Of a stretch of 64,000 nucleotides of DNA, positions 24,016 to 37,460 are shown one piece after another. Made by a program: the position numbers and the translations under genes. Numbering within the stretch: the first letter of the stretch is position 1; each line of letters starts with the position of its first letter. The notes below the pieces were generated by a model, which was given only the letters and a program-made list of their open reading frames with translations, was not told where the DNA came from and searched no databases. This DNA is from Arthrobotrys musiformis (taxonomy: Eukaryota; Ascomycota; Orbiliomycetes; Orbiliales; Orbiliaceae), in NCBI GenBank assembly GCA_036971715.1, contig JAVHJL010000009.1, positions 1,488,001-1,552,000 on the forward strand, in the 5' to 3' direction.

Positions 24016-25629
24016 CTTCGGGCAGGTATACCGATGTCTTGTTCAAGGCTGTATTATTGATATATCTCCAATATCTAGACGGATGTTCCCAAATGACGGT
24101 AGATATCTGGATGCAAGAATTCAAAATTTAAAAAATAAAGGGAAAGAAGATACTACTAGAATGAAGAATCTGCAGTGGAAATATCGAAAAATGCAGAGAT
24201 CTAGTATATTCTGTAGTTATAACTAAGGATTATGAAGGTCTAAGAAAGATCCGGAGCTAACTAGCAAGTGAGAGTTACTTAATTACCGGGCGGTACATGC
24301 AGCTTTGTGGGCGATTGGGGATTCAAGAAGCTCCCCTCCCTCTTCACTCAAAAATAGTTCAAGGGATTAATCGCCATTGTAACTGCACTAATCCTCTCGG
24401 AACCGGCATTGTAGGCATTAAGATCCTCAAGGCACTCGCCAGGACTATACCATAACCATGCCAAGGTCTATCACCACAGAATGGCCCGATTGGATCCAAA
24501 CGGACGCCTATGAGGCTGCAACTACCCAAAATCTTGCGGCCTTCTCTCAAATATGACAAATATGATAAGAAAGTGTATTCTGCACCAACCCGGGGACATA
24601 TGATGCACCAACGGCACGATCGATAGCTGCTACGTTACGCTACCTAGCTCAATTGTGGACGGCTGTTTGTATTTGGAGATAATTGGCAGGGATGTTGTTG
24701 TGGTCGTCGAACCTGAGGCGGACCTTGAGACTCCCGCTTAAACCTGCCCGTGTTACAATTCTTTTTCAGGCAATGTTCCAAAACAAGGCTGTGTATTTTC
24801 GACGGCAACCTCCAGGCAACACAGTTTTGTCAGGACGGATAACGTTAGTGCGGAGAGGCTGAAAATATACCCACAAGACCCGGGCGTTGAACGTTTAGCA
24901 AGTGCGACAGGAAGAATAGCGGGGCATCGGGTGGGGAAAAAGTCCGAATTGAACCGAAGGCATTGAGGCTCCAATCTGTAGCTGGCGCCATATCGATATC
25001 AATAGCGTTTGGCATGCATTAATGCACTTTGATCCCGTGGGGTACCACAATGGCCATACCATGCAGGACCGGCTTTATCGAGACGGGTGTAAGGTGAGTA
25101 CACACAACGAAAGGCTATTTTGGGGGCCACGTAGTTGGTGACCTTGATTCCTACTTTCTTGGGCCTATAGCCTATCTCTGCCAAATACCCCAGCCTTGTG
25201 GTTAATAGTGTGAAGGTTTCACTTTCACATGCACAACAATGATTCAACTTGTCGAGGAGTTGCTAGTAGCTTAATATGATGCAGCGCTATAGCTCGCGCG
25301 CTAAGGAATATCCATACAACAACTTCCCGTCTATGAAGACCCGTAACAAAAATGATTCCTTGAAACAAAATTATATGGGCCCGAGGGGGATGAATTTGCC
25401 AAAGCCAATGTACCACGGCCCGATCAGGGTCAGGAAATTCGAAATTATGTGATATTTGATAGATATGAATTAGAGCTCTAGCTAAGAAGGCCAAATGCGC
25501 ACGCATATACAGGTAACCACAAACGAAAAACCGCAGTTCTGCATGGTATTATGACTACACCAATGATATAACGGATAACAGCAAAGATTATGTAAAAATA
25601 GCGCAATCCCAAACATGCACATCAATTAA
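24016..25629. other. Intergenic region, no gene seen
   Basis: 1.6 kb between the start of the VWA-UBC gene and the 3' end of the Hsp70-like gene. Short frames of 60-90 codons on both strands show no recognisable composition, shared motif or plausible splicing. Confidence 0.45.
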
Positions 25630-27757
25630 TTAATGAAATGTTGTCTTGACCTGTCCGTAGCAGTTGTCTTTGAAGTACAACTGGAACTTGATTTCCGCGG
25701 ATTCGAAAGCCATCTCGATTGTGAATTCCGCTGACAGACATGCTTGCCCGTTGATGTTGACGGAATCGAATTCGCTTTCTGGCACCATACTCAAGTCGGC
25801 CATGAGAAAGCATAGATCGTGTACACCTGTAATAGAAATAGAGTTAATGGTTTGTAAACCCAATGAAGGTCGACTAGAGGGATAGATATGCTTACTCTTA
25901 TCTCGATAACTGTGAGGTGCGATATCAAGATCCGAGGCAACAAGTGTCGCCCCACGACGTAACTTTTCGCCCTTTTGGAAGGTCGTGCCACACTTTAACT
26001 TGAACCTTGTATTCGAGTCTGTGTCTGCTCCCTTCTCAACAATCCACGAAACTTGGTTTCGAGCCATCTTCATTCCCGTGTCTGTTGAATAGAAGGCGTC
26101 CTCGTCGTGGTGGATTGTAGGATCGAATACTGTGTTAATTCTTGTACCGTAATTTCTTCGACATCTTCTGTTTGTGACTAGACTGCCCTCGAGGCCTCTG
26201 AGGACGGCACCTCTACTGACGGCGGACCAACTGTTGACAAAATATTAGTACATTTGAGATTTCGTTGATTCAATTGTCTTAAGACGTACGCATCATCCGG
26301 GTTGATAATTTCGATCTGCCCTGCCTTGCCAAACTTATGCGTAGACAACCGACTTAGAAGGTAGTCTGATTCGCCAAACCCGCCGACGAGGAAAACGTAC
26401 TATAATATCTTGCTTAGTATTTTTCCAAAGTTATGTTAGAGAGAGAAAATTACCTTCGGCACTGATCCGGTGTCGCAAATTGCATCGATCTGCCCCTGAA
26501 TGAGTTCGATGATTTGCTCCATTATCGGGTCGAAACATTCTTTTAGATCGTCACTTCAACCGGTGCCAGTTAGCAAATTTATCGTTTTAATTTAGCAGAA
26601 GGGCAGCCTTACTGTGTCAATTCGAATTGACCTTCGATGATACCAGCGGCAGGATCATTTGCGAACCCGTGCATCGGTAGATAACTGACCGAGCCAGGTA
26701 GATGCGAAGACCCAAACGACCGCTTGACACCTTCAAATTCCGATACCATCTTATTCAATACCATTCCATTTTGCTTTTGGCATAGGGTTTGGAATCTTTC
26801 GTCGCCGATTTTCCTTCGTACTAACTTGAGGAGGTTACGGTCGACGAACGTCGAACCGCACTTTGCGCCGGATCCAACCGCCACTTCGGACAGGCTCAAT
26901 GACGGCTGCAGCTGCCCGACTTTGTAGGAGATCAAATCGACAGTTCCGCCGCCTGCGTCGCATAGAACGAAAGTGTCTCCGATATTTAACATATTAGGAT
27001 CATTTCTTCGTGTGTTATCTCTCTGGTAGAGTTCAGAGATAGCATAAACCGCAGCTGCCTCAGGTTCGCTGAGAAGGAACAATCTATCTTTTTCACGCTG
27101 GCCGATACCAGCTCTCGAGGCGGCCTCCTTCGTCAGGGCCTGTGCTTTTTCGGACCAAACGGCAGGTACCGTCATAACCCAATCGATTGCCGTTCTATTG
27201 ATAAAATTCTCTCCCTGCGCTCTCCTCAAATTCGACATGATAACATCGTAAAGCGCCGTTAAGTAGTCCGCCACCACATCCACAGGACTTTTATTTAACG
27301 GATTATACCGCATCCCCTCGGCCATGGGGAACTCATCCTCTGCGGGTTCCGGTGCTTCGGCAAAGGGATCTTGTAGGTCGACGTATTCCTCGCCATTCTC
27401 TTCTTGATTCTCGTAGAAGTTATCTTCGTCGAGGTCTAGCTTTGCCCAGGCCAGTCTGGGTAGGCCGGGCGGGATGAGGTATCCCCAGCGATAGGTTCCG
27501 TCTGCACCGTAAGCTATATCACTAGGGCATTTTACTTCGTCGCGACGTTCTTTTCCCGGCCATCGGCGGATGACTTTGATGTTATCGATAGACTTTTGGG
27601 ATGTATCGCCGTGTGCCGTTCCTATATTTCCCCTTTGTTGTTAGGAAGGTTCAGAGGCGTAATTTTTTCCTAAATTTCGATACGTACCACTGTATGTCGT
27701 GCCGTAATCAAGCCCAACGACAATACGATGTTCTTCTAGAACGCTTTCGGTAGCCAT
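25630..27757 (-). CDS. Diverged Hsp70-like ATPase (HSPA12-type actin/Hsp70 fold)
   Basis: Six exons, 27757-27688, 27621-26613, 26553-26454, 26399-26290, 26230-25896 and 25826-25630, encode 606 residues. The N-terminus has phosphate-1 motif GLDYGTTYSG, the middle phosphate-2 CDAGGGTVDLISY, and the fourth exon the adenosine motif VFLVGGFGESDYL. The order is that of the Hsp70/actin ATPase fold. The C-terminal part after about residue 430 does not look like a canonical Hsp70 substrate-binding domain and there is no EEVD ending. This fits the fungal HSPA12-like groups, whose clients are unknown. It is a large expanded family in filamentous fungi. All five introns are short with consistent phases (1, 2, 0, 2, 1). 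Confidence 0.9.
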
Positions 27758-29536
27758 TGTGGAGGTTGTATTGCCTCAGGAGAGAGCAAAAAATTGGCAG
27801 TCAGAGATCCAGAGTAGATATGGTAATATAATCTGGACTTTGAATCGAAGCTTCTTGAGTAAAAGTTAAAGTAGTAACGTTTCTATAAAAGAGATATACC
27901 GATCCGTCTGGTATATGGTAGCTCGGTCCAAAAGAGGATTATATGATGCAAGTAAACCCCACTCTCGAAGCTTCGAAGGGGTAACGTGAATATAATTAAA
28001 AGAAACTAGAAAGAAAGATTACAGAGTTATAGGAATAAGAAGCAACCATATGCCATGCATATATGAAAGCAATCAAAACTAAACTGACAAGCTTCCACGC
28101 TTGATAAACTACTCCAACTACTTCCGCGATAAAAAAAGGAAAAAGAAAAAATCAAAACGGAATCCCAAAGGTAGTCGGCCTAGCGGGGACAAATGCAGAA
28201 TCACCAATCGAATAGATATGAGACGATATCCCTCACTAGTATAGTATAGTATTCAAGGTCCCCAAAATCCTTCCGGCATTATTAGAACTGTAGCCTTGTA
28301 ACCTGTGAAGTTTGCCGCTGTAGCATGGCCCTAAGTTAGCCGTATAGCGCCATTCGGTGACATCAATAGATCGATATCTATATTATCGATAGCTCCGGCG
28401 ACAACAGTTTCAAACAAGGCGGAGATATTTCGACTCACACATTTCCCTCTAATCATCCCGCGCGTGCACTGCATGTCTAGCAGTTGCACAATTTGAAATA
28501 CACTTCGATCCATGCTATACCGATACCCCACATTTCACATAGCTGGGAGCCAGGCATTGACATCAATGTAATGCTCAGCTCAGGCAGCTGGCTAGTCAGA
28601 AGCATGTTAACATGCAATCCATTGGAGCCTCGTGTTGGCCTGTGCCAATCCTTCGGTTAAACCTTCCCCTTTGAAGAGCAAGGATTACCCTTGTAACACA
28701 CAACGCAACAAGTCCAACGACAGCCTCGTTTGGAAAACACGGCATCTTGCTTTCAAACCAGATCCTTCGGGCTTCGGCCTTGTACAATGCAAAGTTCCGA
28801 AGGCTGAGGGTATGGACTTCACTAGTGCAGGAGGGTGACGAATGTTTGGGAGCGGGGTAGGTTTTAGTTCCATCGGGGGATATGTTTCAGACCGCATAGT
28901 TGCATGAAAGGATTGCATTTGGTTTACTTTTTCCCTTTGGAGCTGGAGCTACCTCGTTAGCCGTGCAGCTGTGGGTTTGCTACCCCCGCCCCTGCACATG
29001 TATGTATGTATGTACCAGGCAGGCGGTGGGGACATCAGTGGGGAGCTTCTAATATTAATTCTGCTACCATCTTCAGATAACTTTTTTGATGTCATGATCA
29101 GGCAAATATGGTATAATTCTGGAGACAAGCGCAAGGCTTTAAGATTTGGAAGATCTCAGGTTCGGCCAGCCTAGCTTCAGCCCGACAAAACTACTTAGGC
29201 AAAATATTCTTTGATTCGGATATCGAACAATCGAACAAAATAGTAGTGCGATACTTTCGAGCCGCCTCAGACGGACAGCTTTAATACCTTTGGTTCTAGC
29301 TTTCATTCAGGGTACTCACAGGTTTCCACGGTCACTCGTCCCTCCTACGTTCGCGTATCAACAAATATCCATATTCATTGAAGATCGATACTCCCCAGAG
29401 CTTTCAATTGCCCACAGTAAAAATATAGTTCTTCTAGATTTTGTATTGCGACCAACATTGCAACATTTTTTTTCATATTCTTCTCAAAATCATCGTTGCC
29501 TTTTTACTCTTCCTTCCGCTCGTATACTTAACAATA
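27758..29536. other. Intergenic region between divergent genes, no gene seen
   Basis: About 1.8 kb between the Hsp70-like gene and the gene at 29537, transcribed away from each other. It contains a short ATGT microsatellite near 28998-29013. Frames of 60-80 codons at 28330-29170 on both strands overlap each other and are not supported. Confidence 0.45.
27847..27859 (-). promoter_or_regulatory. Possible heat-shock element upstream of the Hsp70-like gene
   Basis: GAA-gc-TTC-tt-GAG, about 90 bases before the start codon, matches two full and one partial nGAAn units. A second, less well spaced copy (GAAGCTTCGAA) is at 27967-27977. Short palindromes like this also occur by chance. Confidence 0.3.
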
Positions 29537-32485
29537 ATGCCGCCGTGGGGAGGATTATTCAATTCGAGGAAGGACAATGTAAGTGACGGCTCGATCTCCC
29601 CGACGCCGCCCAATTCCAGACGGGACAAACGCAAAGAAAAGGTATGGTTATTCTAATCTAAATTTATTGCGACTTTTTCTCAAGGATTGAGATTTGAGAG
29701 CTAATATCCAAGTTAAAACCCCAGCAATCATCGGGCCATGGAATGGGACACCTACGAGAATACACCAGTGGCGATGATCCACGGATGTACCAAATCCGCA
29801 ATGGCATGGACCCGCGATCCAAGTGCGTATAAGCCAAACCCCCGGCGAGATAACGATATGTTCGTAGAAATCTGACCGAACGGAAAATACAGCGGCCGCT
29901 TCATAGACCCTCGTGGAATGGGATTCTCCTCCCGGGGCGAAGAACCGAAATTCATCCGTTCAAACCTGATGAGCCAATTTGAATCCACCCTCACGGCCAG
30001 TATTCGCGATGCTTGTATCCATTGGGACGACGAAGTCCTCCATCTAGAAAACAATTACCACAGCGTCCTCGAAGAACGCAACGGTCTCAAGACCGAAAAC
30101 AAGAATCTCATGAACAGGGTTAAAGCTCTTGAAGCGGAAGTCAATACCAAAGTTGCGCTACTAAGGGAGTTTCAATCGGGACATCTCAAGACTGCGGGTA
30201 GTAGGAAGCTGGCGCCGTCTAGCAGTGCCATCTCTGATGACTACGAAGGTTTAGTACGCGTAGCCAAGGATATGGTACTTGCACGAGTAGTGCGGTTGAG
30301 TATTAAAGATCCAGTCATTGAAGCTCTCTTGAAACACCAGCCTTTCTTGGACGCTGTGAAGGCCATCATGGTTGATGAGAATGAAGCACGAGACGTACCC
30401 AATGTTCCCCTCCAGCTTTTGGAAGTCGTGGAAGAAACGGAAAAGAAGGGGCTTTTGATGTGGATGATTCAGGGTGTCATTCACGACATTCTACATAAGA
30501 AGGTTATGCAGATTTACATGCCCGGTCTGAATTTTGGCGAATTACAAGTTATGGAGAAGATTTTTAACCTTATCGCTTTGAGTAAGTGGTCTCCCGGCTC
30601 ACACCTTGTCAAGCAACCCGAATTGCAAAGAACGAAGGCAGTAAGATAGCTAAAATAAATTACAGGCGAAGACGGACAGGGCATCAAATCGGCTCAAGAG
30701 TGGAGAGCAGATACCTACAGACGGCTCGCATACTGGGCTGAAAACGTCGAGGAATTGGGTAAATACATCGAAGCGTCGCCCGCAATCGCTGAGATTGCCC
30801 AGGTATTCGGCGATATCATCAGTAGCACAGAAACAGAGATCACGAGGGTTCTCCAGCCTCTGTGTGATGAAAGCCCTGAGGGCGGGAACTTCTCCCGTCT
30901 CATAGTGGACATAGTCGACCGAGGATTCCAATTCAGCATTCTCATCGGATCCCAGACCGCAAGATATGAATTACACCGGGATATTCACAAGACGGATGAC
31001 TTCGAAGCTGTTCCTGATCACCTAGATGAAAACTTCGGGGCTACTAATAACTCGAATGTGTCTCTATTCTATGCTGCTCCCGCATTGATCAAGACTTCGG
31101 GTGAAGATGGGGAATCTTACGATGTGGCAGAGTTATTGGTTCAGGGGAGGATATACGTCCTGTTCGGCTTTGGAGATCCAGTTGGAGAAGAAGAGCCGGA
31201 GCCAGTAGTACCACCTGTTCCGGAGAAGGTTCCAATCAAGATGGCCTCCCCGGTAAATGGCGGTGATCTAGAAATGGAGGATGTCGATGTCATAACCCAC
31301 GCCGAAGCATCGCAAGCACCTGCAGTCAAGACAGTCGACGAGGTATTTGAGACCCCACCCACGATACTGCAAGTGTCTTTTGGCAAAATACATGCTGAAC
31401 ATCTTCTTATGATGCAGACACAGACAGCAACTGAGCCAAAAGAAGATACTCCCGCTCCAAGTACGAAGCCAACAGGTGCAGACACTCTGCCAAGTGAATC
31501 CAATCCAAGTATGACGGAATTTTCTGAGATTATCCCTGAACAGGAACTGATCGTAATACCGACTTGCAAAGACATGACAGAGTCGACCGACCAACCACCG
31601 CCGAAGAACGAATCCAACGTCGCCGCCGCGAAGACGACCTCCAGCAGCAGCGAGAGCGACACACCCAAGGAGACTCTCAATACAGTGAATCCGGCGGATC
31701 CGGAAGCCGAAGAGCCCCACAGAGAAACATCCACGAAGACGGACCAGGCGACAACAGACCAAGTGAAACCACTAGACCCAGAGAGCCCAGAGCCCCAACC
31801 TCAAGTTATCCAGAAAACCCTAGGCGGACTCTTGGAGGGCTCGCCCAGCAGCGAGCACCTGTCGTCCGAAAGGAAGTTCCAGAATCTAGAAGCCCACCTG
31901 ACAGAAATTCCAGCCTCCCCAAGCCTCCCCAACCTCCCAGCGATTCCACTCGGGCAAGCCGTGCCCCTGCCACAGGAAGCCACGGTAGCCATCCTCGAAC
32001 CTCAATGTCCAGTTCCGACACCGGCAAGCCTAGAAACCGCCAACCAAACCCAGCCCAAGGACCTGACAACTCCAGTATCGCATACAGTGTCGGCAGCACC
32101 AGTGCCAGCAGTCGAAGCGGGGGCGGGGGCGGAGGAGGAGGAGGAGATTTCTCCACCCCAAGCTCAAGCACAAGTAGAAACTCAGTCGGAGCCCTCACTC
32201 GAACCTTTGAAAACGTCAATACCTCAGAGCCAAGAGCCCGACTTGCAGAAAGAGCCACCTTCGCAGAAAAAGTTAGAGCAACAACCTCCCAGCGAGAACA
32301 GCTCTCAGCTTACGAGCAGCAGCAGCGAGATCTCTCTGTCGCAATCAACGCCGCGAACTTTGCCTCCCGTACAAATCAATACGAACAGCAATACCGACAG
32401 GAGTATTACCAGCAGCAGCAAGACCCCAATAGTGGCCACGGTGCAGGAGGAAAAGGCAGCCGTGGGCGTTGAAATCGTTAGTTAG
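29537..32485 (+). CDS. Hypothetical coiled-coil protein with long disordered tail
   Basis: Four exons, 29537-29641, 29725-29822, 29893-30581 and 30666-32485 (phases 0, 2, 1), encode 903 residues. Exon 3 starts with a coiled-coil candidate (heptads in NYHSVLEERNGLKTENKNL and following, about 30045-30180), then a globular helical region that continues into exon 4 to about residue 450 (ending near LVQGRIYVLFGFGDPV). The remaining half is a Pro/Glu/Ser/Gln-rich disordered tail. The globular part looks like a conserved fungal protein of unknown function, but I cannot name it. In the tail a second frame stays open for 311 codons (see the separate entry), so the true C-terminal frame from about 31460 onward is not certain. 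Confidence 0.75.
31540..32472 (+). other. Overlapping same-strand open frame in the tail of the preceding gene
   Basis: In the other frame the sequence is open from 31540 to the TGA ending at 32472, almost the same end as the annotated frame (32485). Its product is Arg/Ser/Gln-rich and ends in a helical QREQLSAYEQQQRDLS and a Gln/Tyr-rich stretch. One possible intron, 31461-31543 (GTACGA...ACAG, phase 1), would join the upstream exon to this frame. It may be a by-product of low-complexity codons, an alternative splice form, or the true C-terminus. Confidence 0.35.
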
Positions 32486-33961
32486 CATTTGTACTTTAAT
32501 ATCTTGTGCGAGTAGTGTTGCTATCTTCCTTTAGTTTAAAGTTTTTTGAGCCTTGTTAGTTTTTGTGTAACTCTCTTTATCCATTCCCGCAATGAGCCCG
32601 TGGTACAGGTCTGGGTACGGGGCGGCCTGTGGTCATCGATCGTAATACTTGTGATTTAAGGTACGGTTTTGGGGTGGTTTAGGACTTGGATTTCAAATCC
32701 AGAGCAAAAAATGTATCTAATAACCGCTTGGTTTATCCTTTCACGAAGATGTTCTAATATTGTCGTATAAAAGGGCATACTGCCTTATGATCTCTATTGC
32801 ACACTCTCTATGAATAAAGGGTCAGCCAAACAGCCTTTATATGTAGGCCAAAACCGGAAAGTAGCTCAACTTGGGAGATCAGGTGGATAGTTATTGGGGC
32901 ACCGCATGCTCAATTGGCGGACGTTACAACGTCTCGGGTCGCAGGAAGTAAACGCGGCAAGCCGAGTATCCTGTCCAGTTGGCAGCGCTGCCTTAGTCGG
33001 GTTTTTGCTTTAATTAAGCGTATGCCTCGCGTGGTATGTGGATTGTGCGACGAGAGATAGCTAGCTTTCCTTATCATATCGATGCTTTGTATGTGTACAC
33101 GTGTGATTGCGCATGCGGACTTTGACAGTTGGAGCGATCGCACAAGCCAACCGGTGTAGCCGTTGAGTTGGGATCACGATGCTGTGCTGGTATATAAATC
33201 CGCGGCCGGTGTTCTATTTCCGTCTCAAGACTAAGTTTTTACAGTGTACAAGGTCGACGGTTGAATCACTCTAACATATATATTAGCCTGCCCATACCAA
33301 AGTATACGTACGTAACACACAACGTTTGTTGCATACTGCGCTCAAATGGAGCTCATACCTGCCGCCAATTGGCCAAGCTGCCAATTTCTGAGCCTCGATG
33401 CCGCATTTCCGCAACGCTAGTCCATGCTAGGATGTGGCCCTAATTTACGGCCTTAGTGTGCCAAGCTACTAGAGTATCGATCTCAACCCCTTTCTATGTC
33501 ACCGCCAGGGTACAGTGCGGGAGATCTTCGTGTGGGTTTATAATGTTTGGATATGTATTCCATAATTCCTGGAGCCCTTGCGGCGATTCAATTCTTTGTG
33601 CAATCATGGTGTCATGAGTAGGAGCTGCCGATGTCCATGTGTGTGTACGTCCCTGGTAGCTGATATTGCCAGCTAGCGTAATCAGGGGATGCTCCTAGCT
33701 TCGTGCGGCGGCCGTTGGGCTAGGACTACAATAAAAGGAAATGCATCCACTTTAAAAAGATACTCCTGTATTCTTCCCTGTGGTCTACCATAATATTGAC
33801 TGACCTTCATCCTTTCATTTATTTTTGTTCCTTCTTCTAATTCCGAGATGGTGGTCCACACCTAGGCTGTTTTATTCGATACACTCGTTTCAATTTGGTG
33901 TTAGAGTATCCCTAGCAGATTCATGCAGCGGCGGGGCGACTACAATTTATAGAGAGTAGAC
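32486..33961. other. Intergenic region, no gene seen
   Basis: About 1.5 kb between two plus-strand genes. It should contain a 3' UTR and the promoter of the acyltransferase gene. No coding or RNA gene signal was found. Confidence 0.45.
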
Positions 33962-35667
33962 ATGTCCGAGCCTGAAAGATCCTCAACGAGCGCACCGGAG
34001 GTCGCTGGACGACGTTCGCATGATAATCTACTAGATTCATACAGTGATTCGGATATTTCGCAATTCACAGAGAAACCCCATAGCTTCTTTTCAATTCCGA
34101 AGGGCTATAGAACCCCACAGTGGCTCGAACATTCGTACCATCAAGCTCGCCAGTACATCACACTTCCTAATCCGACCAAATTGATAAAAAATGTCTTCTG
34201 CTTTCTAATACCGAGTTACCTGGCCTCGCACACGAACCTGGAGTTTAAAAAGTACAAGCCCGGGTCAACGGAGTGGTTGGACGGATTAAGAGGGATAGCG
34301 GCGTTCTTTGTTTTCGTGTACCACCATGTGGTCGCCTACACGGGTGAAGAACACGATTACGCGTGGGATCCGCAACGGCATCCGCATTGGATTCATTTAC
34401 CCATCCTAAGGTTGTTTTATTCCGGAACACCGATGGTTAAAATATTTTTTGTAATCTCGGGGTTCGCGTTGACATATAAACCTGTCAAATTGATGAGGAA
34501 GCCTGGCTCGCAGGGTTCGTTGATGAAGACGCTTGCGAGTTCGGCGTTTAGGAGGTACTTGAGGTTGTTTTTGCCTTGTGCGGCGGTGTTTCTTATGGTT
34601 CATTGTTTGAGGGCTTGGGGTGCCTTCGATTGGTTTGAGGTTAGGCATTTGGGGGATCCAAAGATTTTGCCGGGGGATATTGAAAGGTACCCTCTGAAAT
34701 CTAGCGATGGGTTTTGGGGACAGATGGGGGTTATGGTGGCGGAGTTCTGGTTGTTTGTAGTCGGAAATCCAATTTTGGGTCAGAAGTATGATTTTGATAC
34801 TGATGTGAGTGTCGCACCCTTGGTGAATGATGTAGGGGGGTTGGAACTGACGAAAAGTGGTAGAAACACCTATGGACCATCCCTGTGGAGTACGTCCAAT
34901 CCATGGCTCTATTCCTTCTCGTTGTAGTGTTGGCACATCTACGCCGGGGCTTTAGAGTTTACATTGCCATACCGTCCTGCTACCTCTTCTGGGTTTACTA
35001 CCAGAAATACGACTACCCCCTCTTCCTTTGTGGTTACTTCTGTGCGGAAATCCATGCAGCGATGCACGATACCCCTACTTCAACTCCTCTTCCGATATCG
35101 CACCAAGAAGGCACGGAAAAAGAAGCCCGACGGTTCAAAGATACCGCCAAGACAATAATTTTCTCATTCACGTTCTTCATAGGGTTATGGTTACTATCAT
35201 TCCCCACACGTGATGGAGATAATACATGGGGGTATAAGACACTCTGTCAGATCATGAATCCCAACGGGTACTTCACGAAGCGTGTGGCGTACCATTCCTT
35301 CGGTGCGTTTATACTGGTTTGGTCACTTCTGTATCTTCCGCGGATACAAGCGTGCCTTACACTCCCGCTATTTCAGTATTTAGGAAGGATATCGTTTAGT
35401 TTATACCTTATCCACGGGTCGGTGATTCGAACTTTAGGGCATAGATTGGTGCTAGAAGGGTGGGGAGGGTTTGAGGAAGATGCATATGGGAAGAGGATGG
35501 CGGTTATAGTCGTAGTGTTTTTGTTGGCGGTTTTTCCGGTGGTGATGTGGATTGCTGATCTGTTCTGGAGGGGTGTGGAGGCCCCGTGCACATTGTTTGT
35601 GAGGTGGGGGGAGGGTTTAGTTATTTCGAAGGAGGAGGGGGTGGATGAGCAAGTTAAGACTGTTTAG
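33962..35667 (+). CDS. Acyltransferase-3 family integral membrane protein
   Basis: Two exons, 33962-34804 and 34864-35667, with a 59-nt phase-0 intron (GTGAGT...GTAG), encode 548 residues. After an N-terminal cytosolic stretch of about 90 residues come the family hallmarks: WLDGLRGIAAFFVFVYHH (the conserved Arg and the catalytic-type His), a VKIFFVISGFALTY segment, an Arg-rich FRRYLRLFLPC loop, and LWTIPVEY directly after the intron. About ten hydrophobic membrane segments follow, ending near YLGRISFSLYLIHGSV. The family transfers acyl groups (often acetyl) to sugars, lipids or small molecules at membranes. The substrate cannot be predicted. Confidence 0.9.
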
Positions 35668-37460
35668 ATCACGTTATTGGTGCTCTCCCTTGCGACATCT
35701 GGGTACGCTGTTAGGGTGGTTTATAAATTTGACTTTCTTACAATATTGGCATGGGGTCCGGCCTTGTACACAGTATTCATTTTCGGGGTACCGAGGCAAG
35801 TTAAATTTGTATGTACTATTTAATCAGCTGAAAGTGCCCAGCGGGCGTCGACTAGGTTGTATATAGTCTCGTCCCAGGGTTGTATACATATCGCCCTCTA
35901 GTATTTGAGTTTACATGTTGGTTTGTAGTTCCTCATAGGTATGTACTTATGCCTATCGTATTGCCTATTTAATAAGGGTTTACGTGGTCTTTTACCCAAG
36001 ATTTACATCTACTTGGTATCTAAACTTTTGTGTGTTTATCATGCACTAGTAAAAGTAATAAACTGCTTCTTGGACACGCGCCCCTGGGCCCTCGTACCTC
36101 TCCAGTCTTACGGTTTGTATATATTCGTCGCAATAAAATTCTCATAGGGACAGATAGATGGTTCTAGAATTGATTCGGTCGTTTAGACCCCATTTTGAGG
36201 GCCCTGGTGTATAGTATTTTTGTATCTCTGCCCCGTACTCGTACCGAGAAAACAAGCCTTTTTGTGCGAATCGCATTGTAGTAGTCAATAATGTTATGTC
36301 TGTGATACCTCAAACGAAATTAAGCCCCTCGCTAAGGCTTAAAACGGTGTTTAAGAATGAAAGATTTTCCTAGTTCCTGTGACCGACTAAGCTCAGAGCG
36401 AATCAATTAGTGCCTCTATTCTTTGAAACCGGCATCCACTTCGAAGATGACATGTATACAATAATAATAAGAAAGTCGCAAAAGACCAAGATCGTGTTCC
36501 ACGAGGTATGTTACCGCCAGGAAAACCTAAGTGGTGTACTACCGAGTATATACTCAAATAAGACCAATGTGGTGTTCTCGGCTCGAAAACACCGCTGAGG
36601 AGTCTAGATCTTGTGGAGGGTCGATATCTGGGGAACCTGCGTTGTGCGAGCAAAATGCAACAAGGTCTGCCAGGCTGTTCGCGAAGACGCGGGCAATTGA
36701 GACGGACGGCTGCTGCACCAAACGTCGAAAGACATCTCCCAATCGCATCTCTTCTCTTTATGTCAATACCGCGATGAGATGGCATCGAAAACACCAGGGA
36801 TACATCTCCACCGCCAGCCTGTACCTGTCAATACACGCTCCACGCTCATAGTACGTCTCGGTGACATTAAATTTAGTTCCTCAGCTGACCGTGCGTAGGC
36901 CAAGACTTTTGGACGGCGGCTGGCTCCGGTCCCTTGAAAGGAAGAAAGAACGTTCCTGGTCATCCGCCAAATGCCCGACGGCCGATTCTGGGCGAACAAG
37001 CAAGCAAACAAGCCCTGTGATCTCAGCGCTGGCACTTTTCTGTCCTCAGCCTCCTTCTTTCCTGCTTCCATCTGACTCTTCTTCCGGACATTCACAACTT
37101 CAACATCGTCTTTCTTCTCATCATCATCGTCGTTGCCGTCGTCGTCTTCGTTGTCTGTGCTCGGTGGACTGTTGCCGCCGTGTGGACTTCCTGCAAGACT
37201 TGCCTCATAAGGCCTGGTTCCACTTTCCCCAAAAACACCGAATTGCAAACCTCCCATTGGACCACCCATCGTGACTACAAGATTCCCCGGCCATCGCGAA
37301 CGGATTCTCATTGTCTTCCATGAACCTGCGATAACACCAGTTTTCTTTGCCACGTAACGAATCTACCGGTGAAAGGGGAAACATCCTCAGACCCGCGAAA
37401 TAGGACAACCGTCTGCCGGTGTTTAACTGCTCCACACATAATCCCGTCAGGACTACAAAC
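35668..37460. other. Intergenic region and long leader of the AVT3-like gene
   Basis: About 1.8 kb. The last 500 bases hold pyrimidine-rich and TCATCATCG/TCGTCG trinucleotide runs typical of a fungal 5' leader. A minus-strand 196-codon frame across it (36763-37353) is probably the shadow of these repeats. Confidence 0.4.

Noticed and set aside
24359..25506. Several minus-strand frames of 60-93 codons
   Set aside because: No shared motif, codon pattern or splice sites linking them; treated as intergenic.
31141..31762. Minus-strand frames of 164-197 codons
   Set aside because: Antisense to the coding tail of the gene at 29537, with composition explained by the complement of Glu/Pro/Thr codons.
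36763..37353. 196-codon minus-strand frame with an acidic repeat
   Set aside because: It lies antisense to the leader of the AVT3-like gene, and its Asp run is the complement of TCATCG/TCGTCG repeats there. No domain or splice support.
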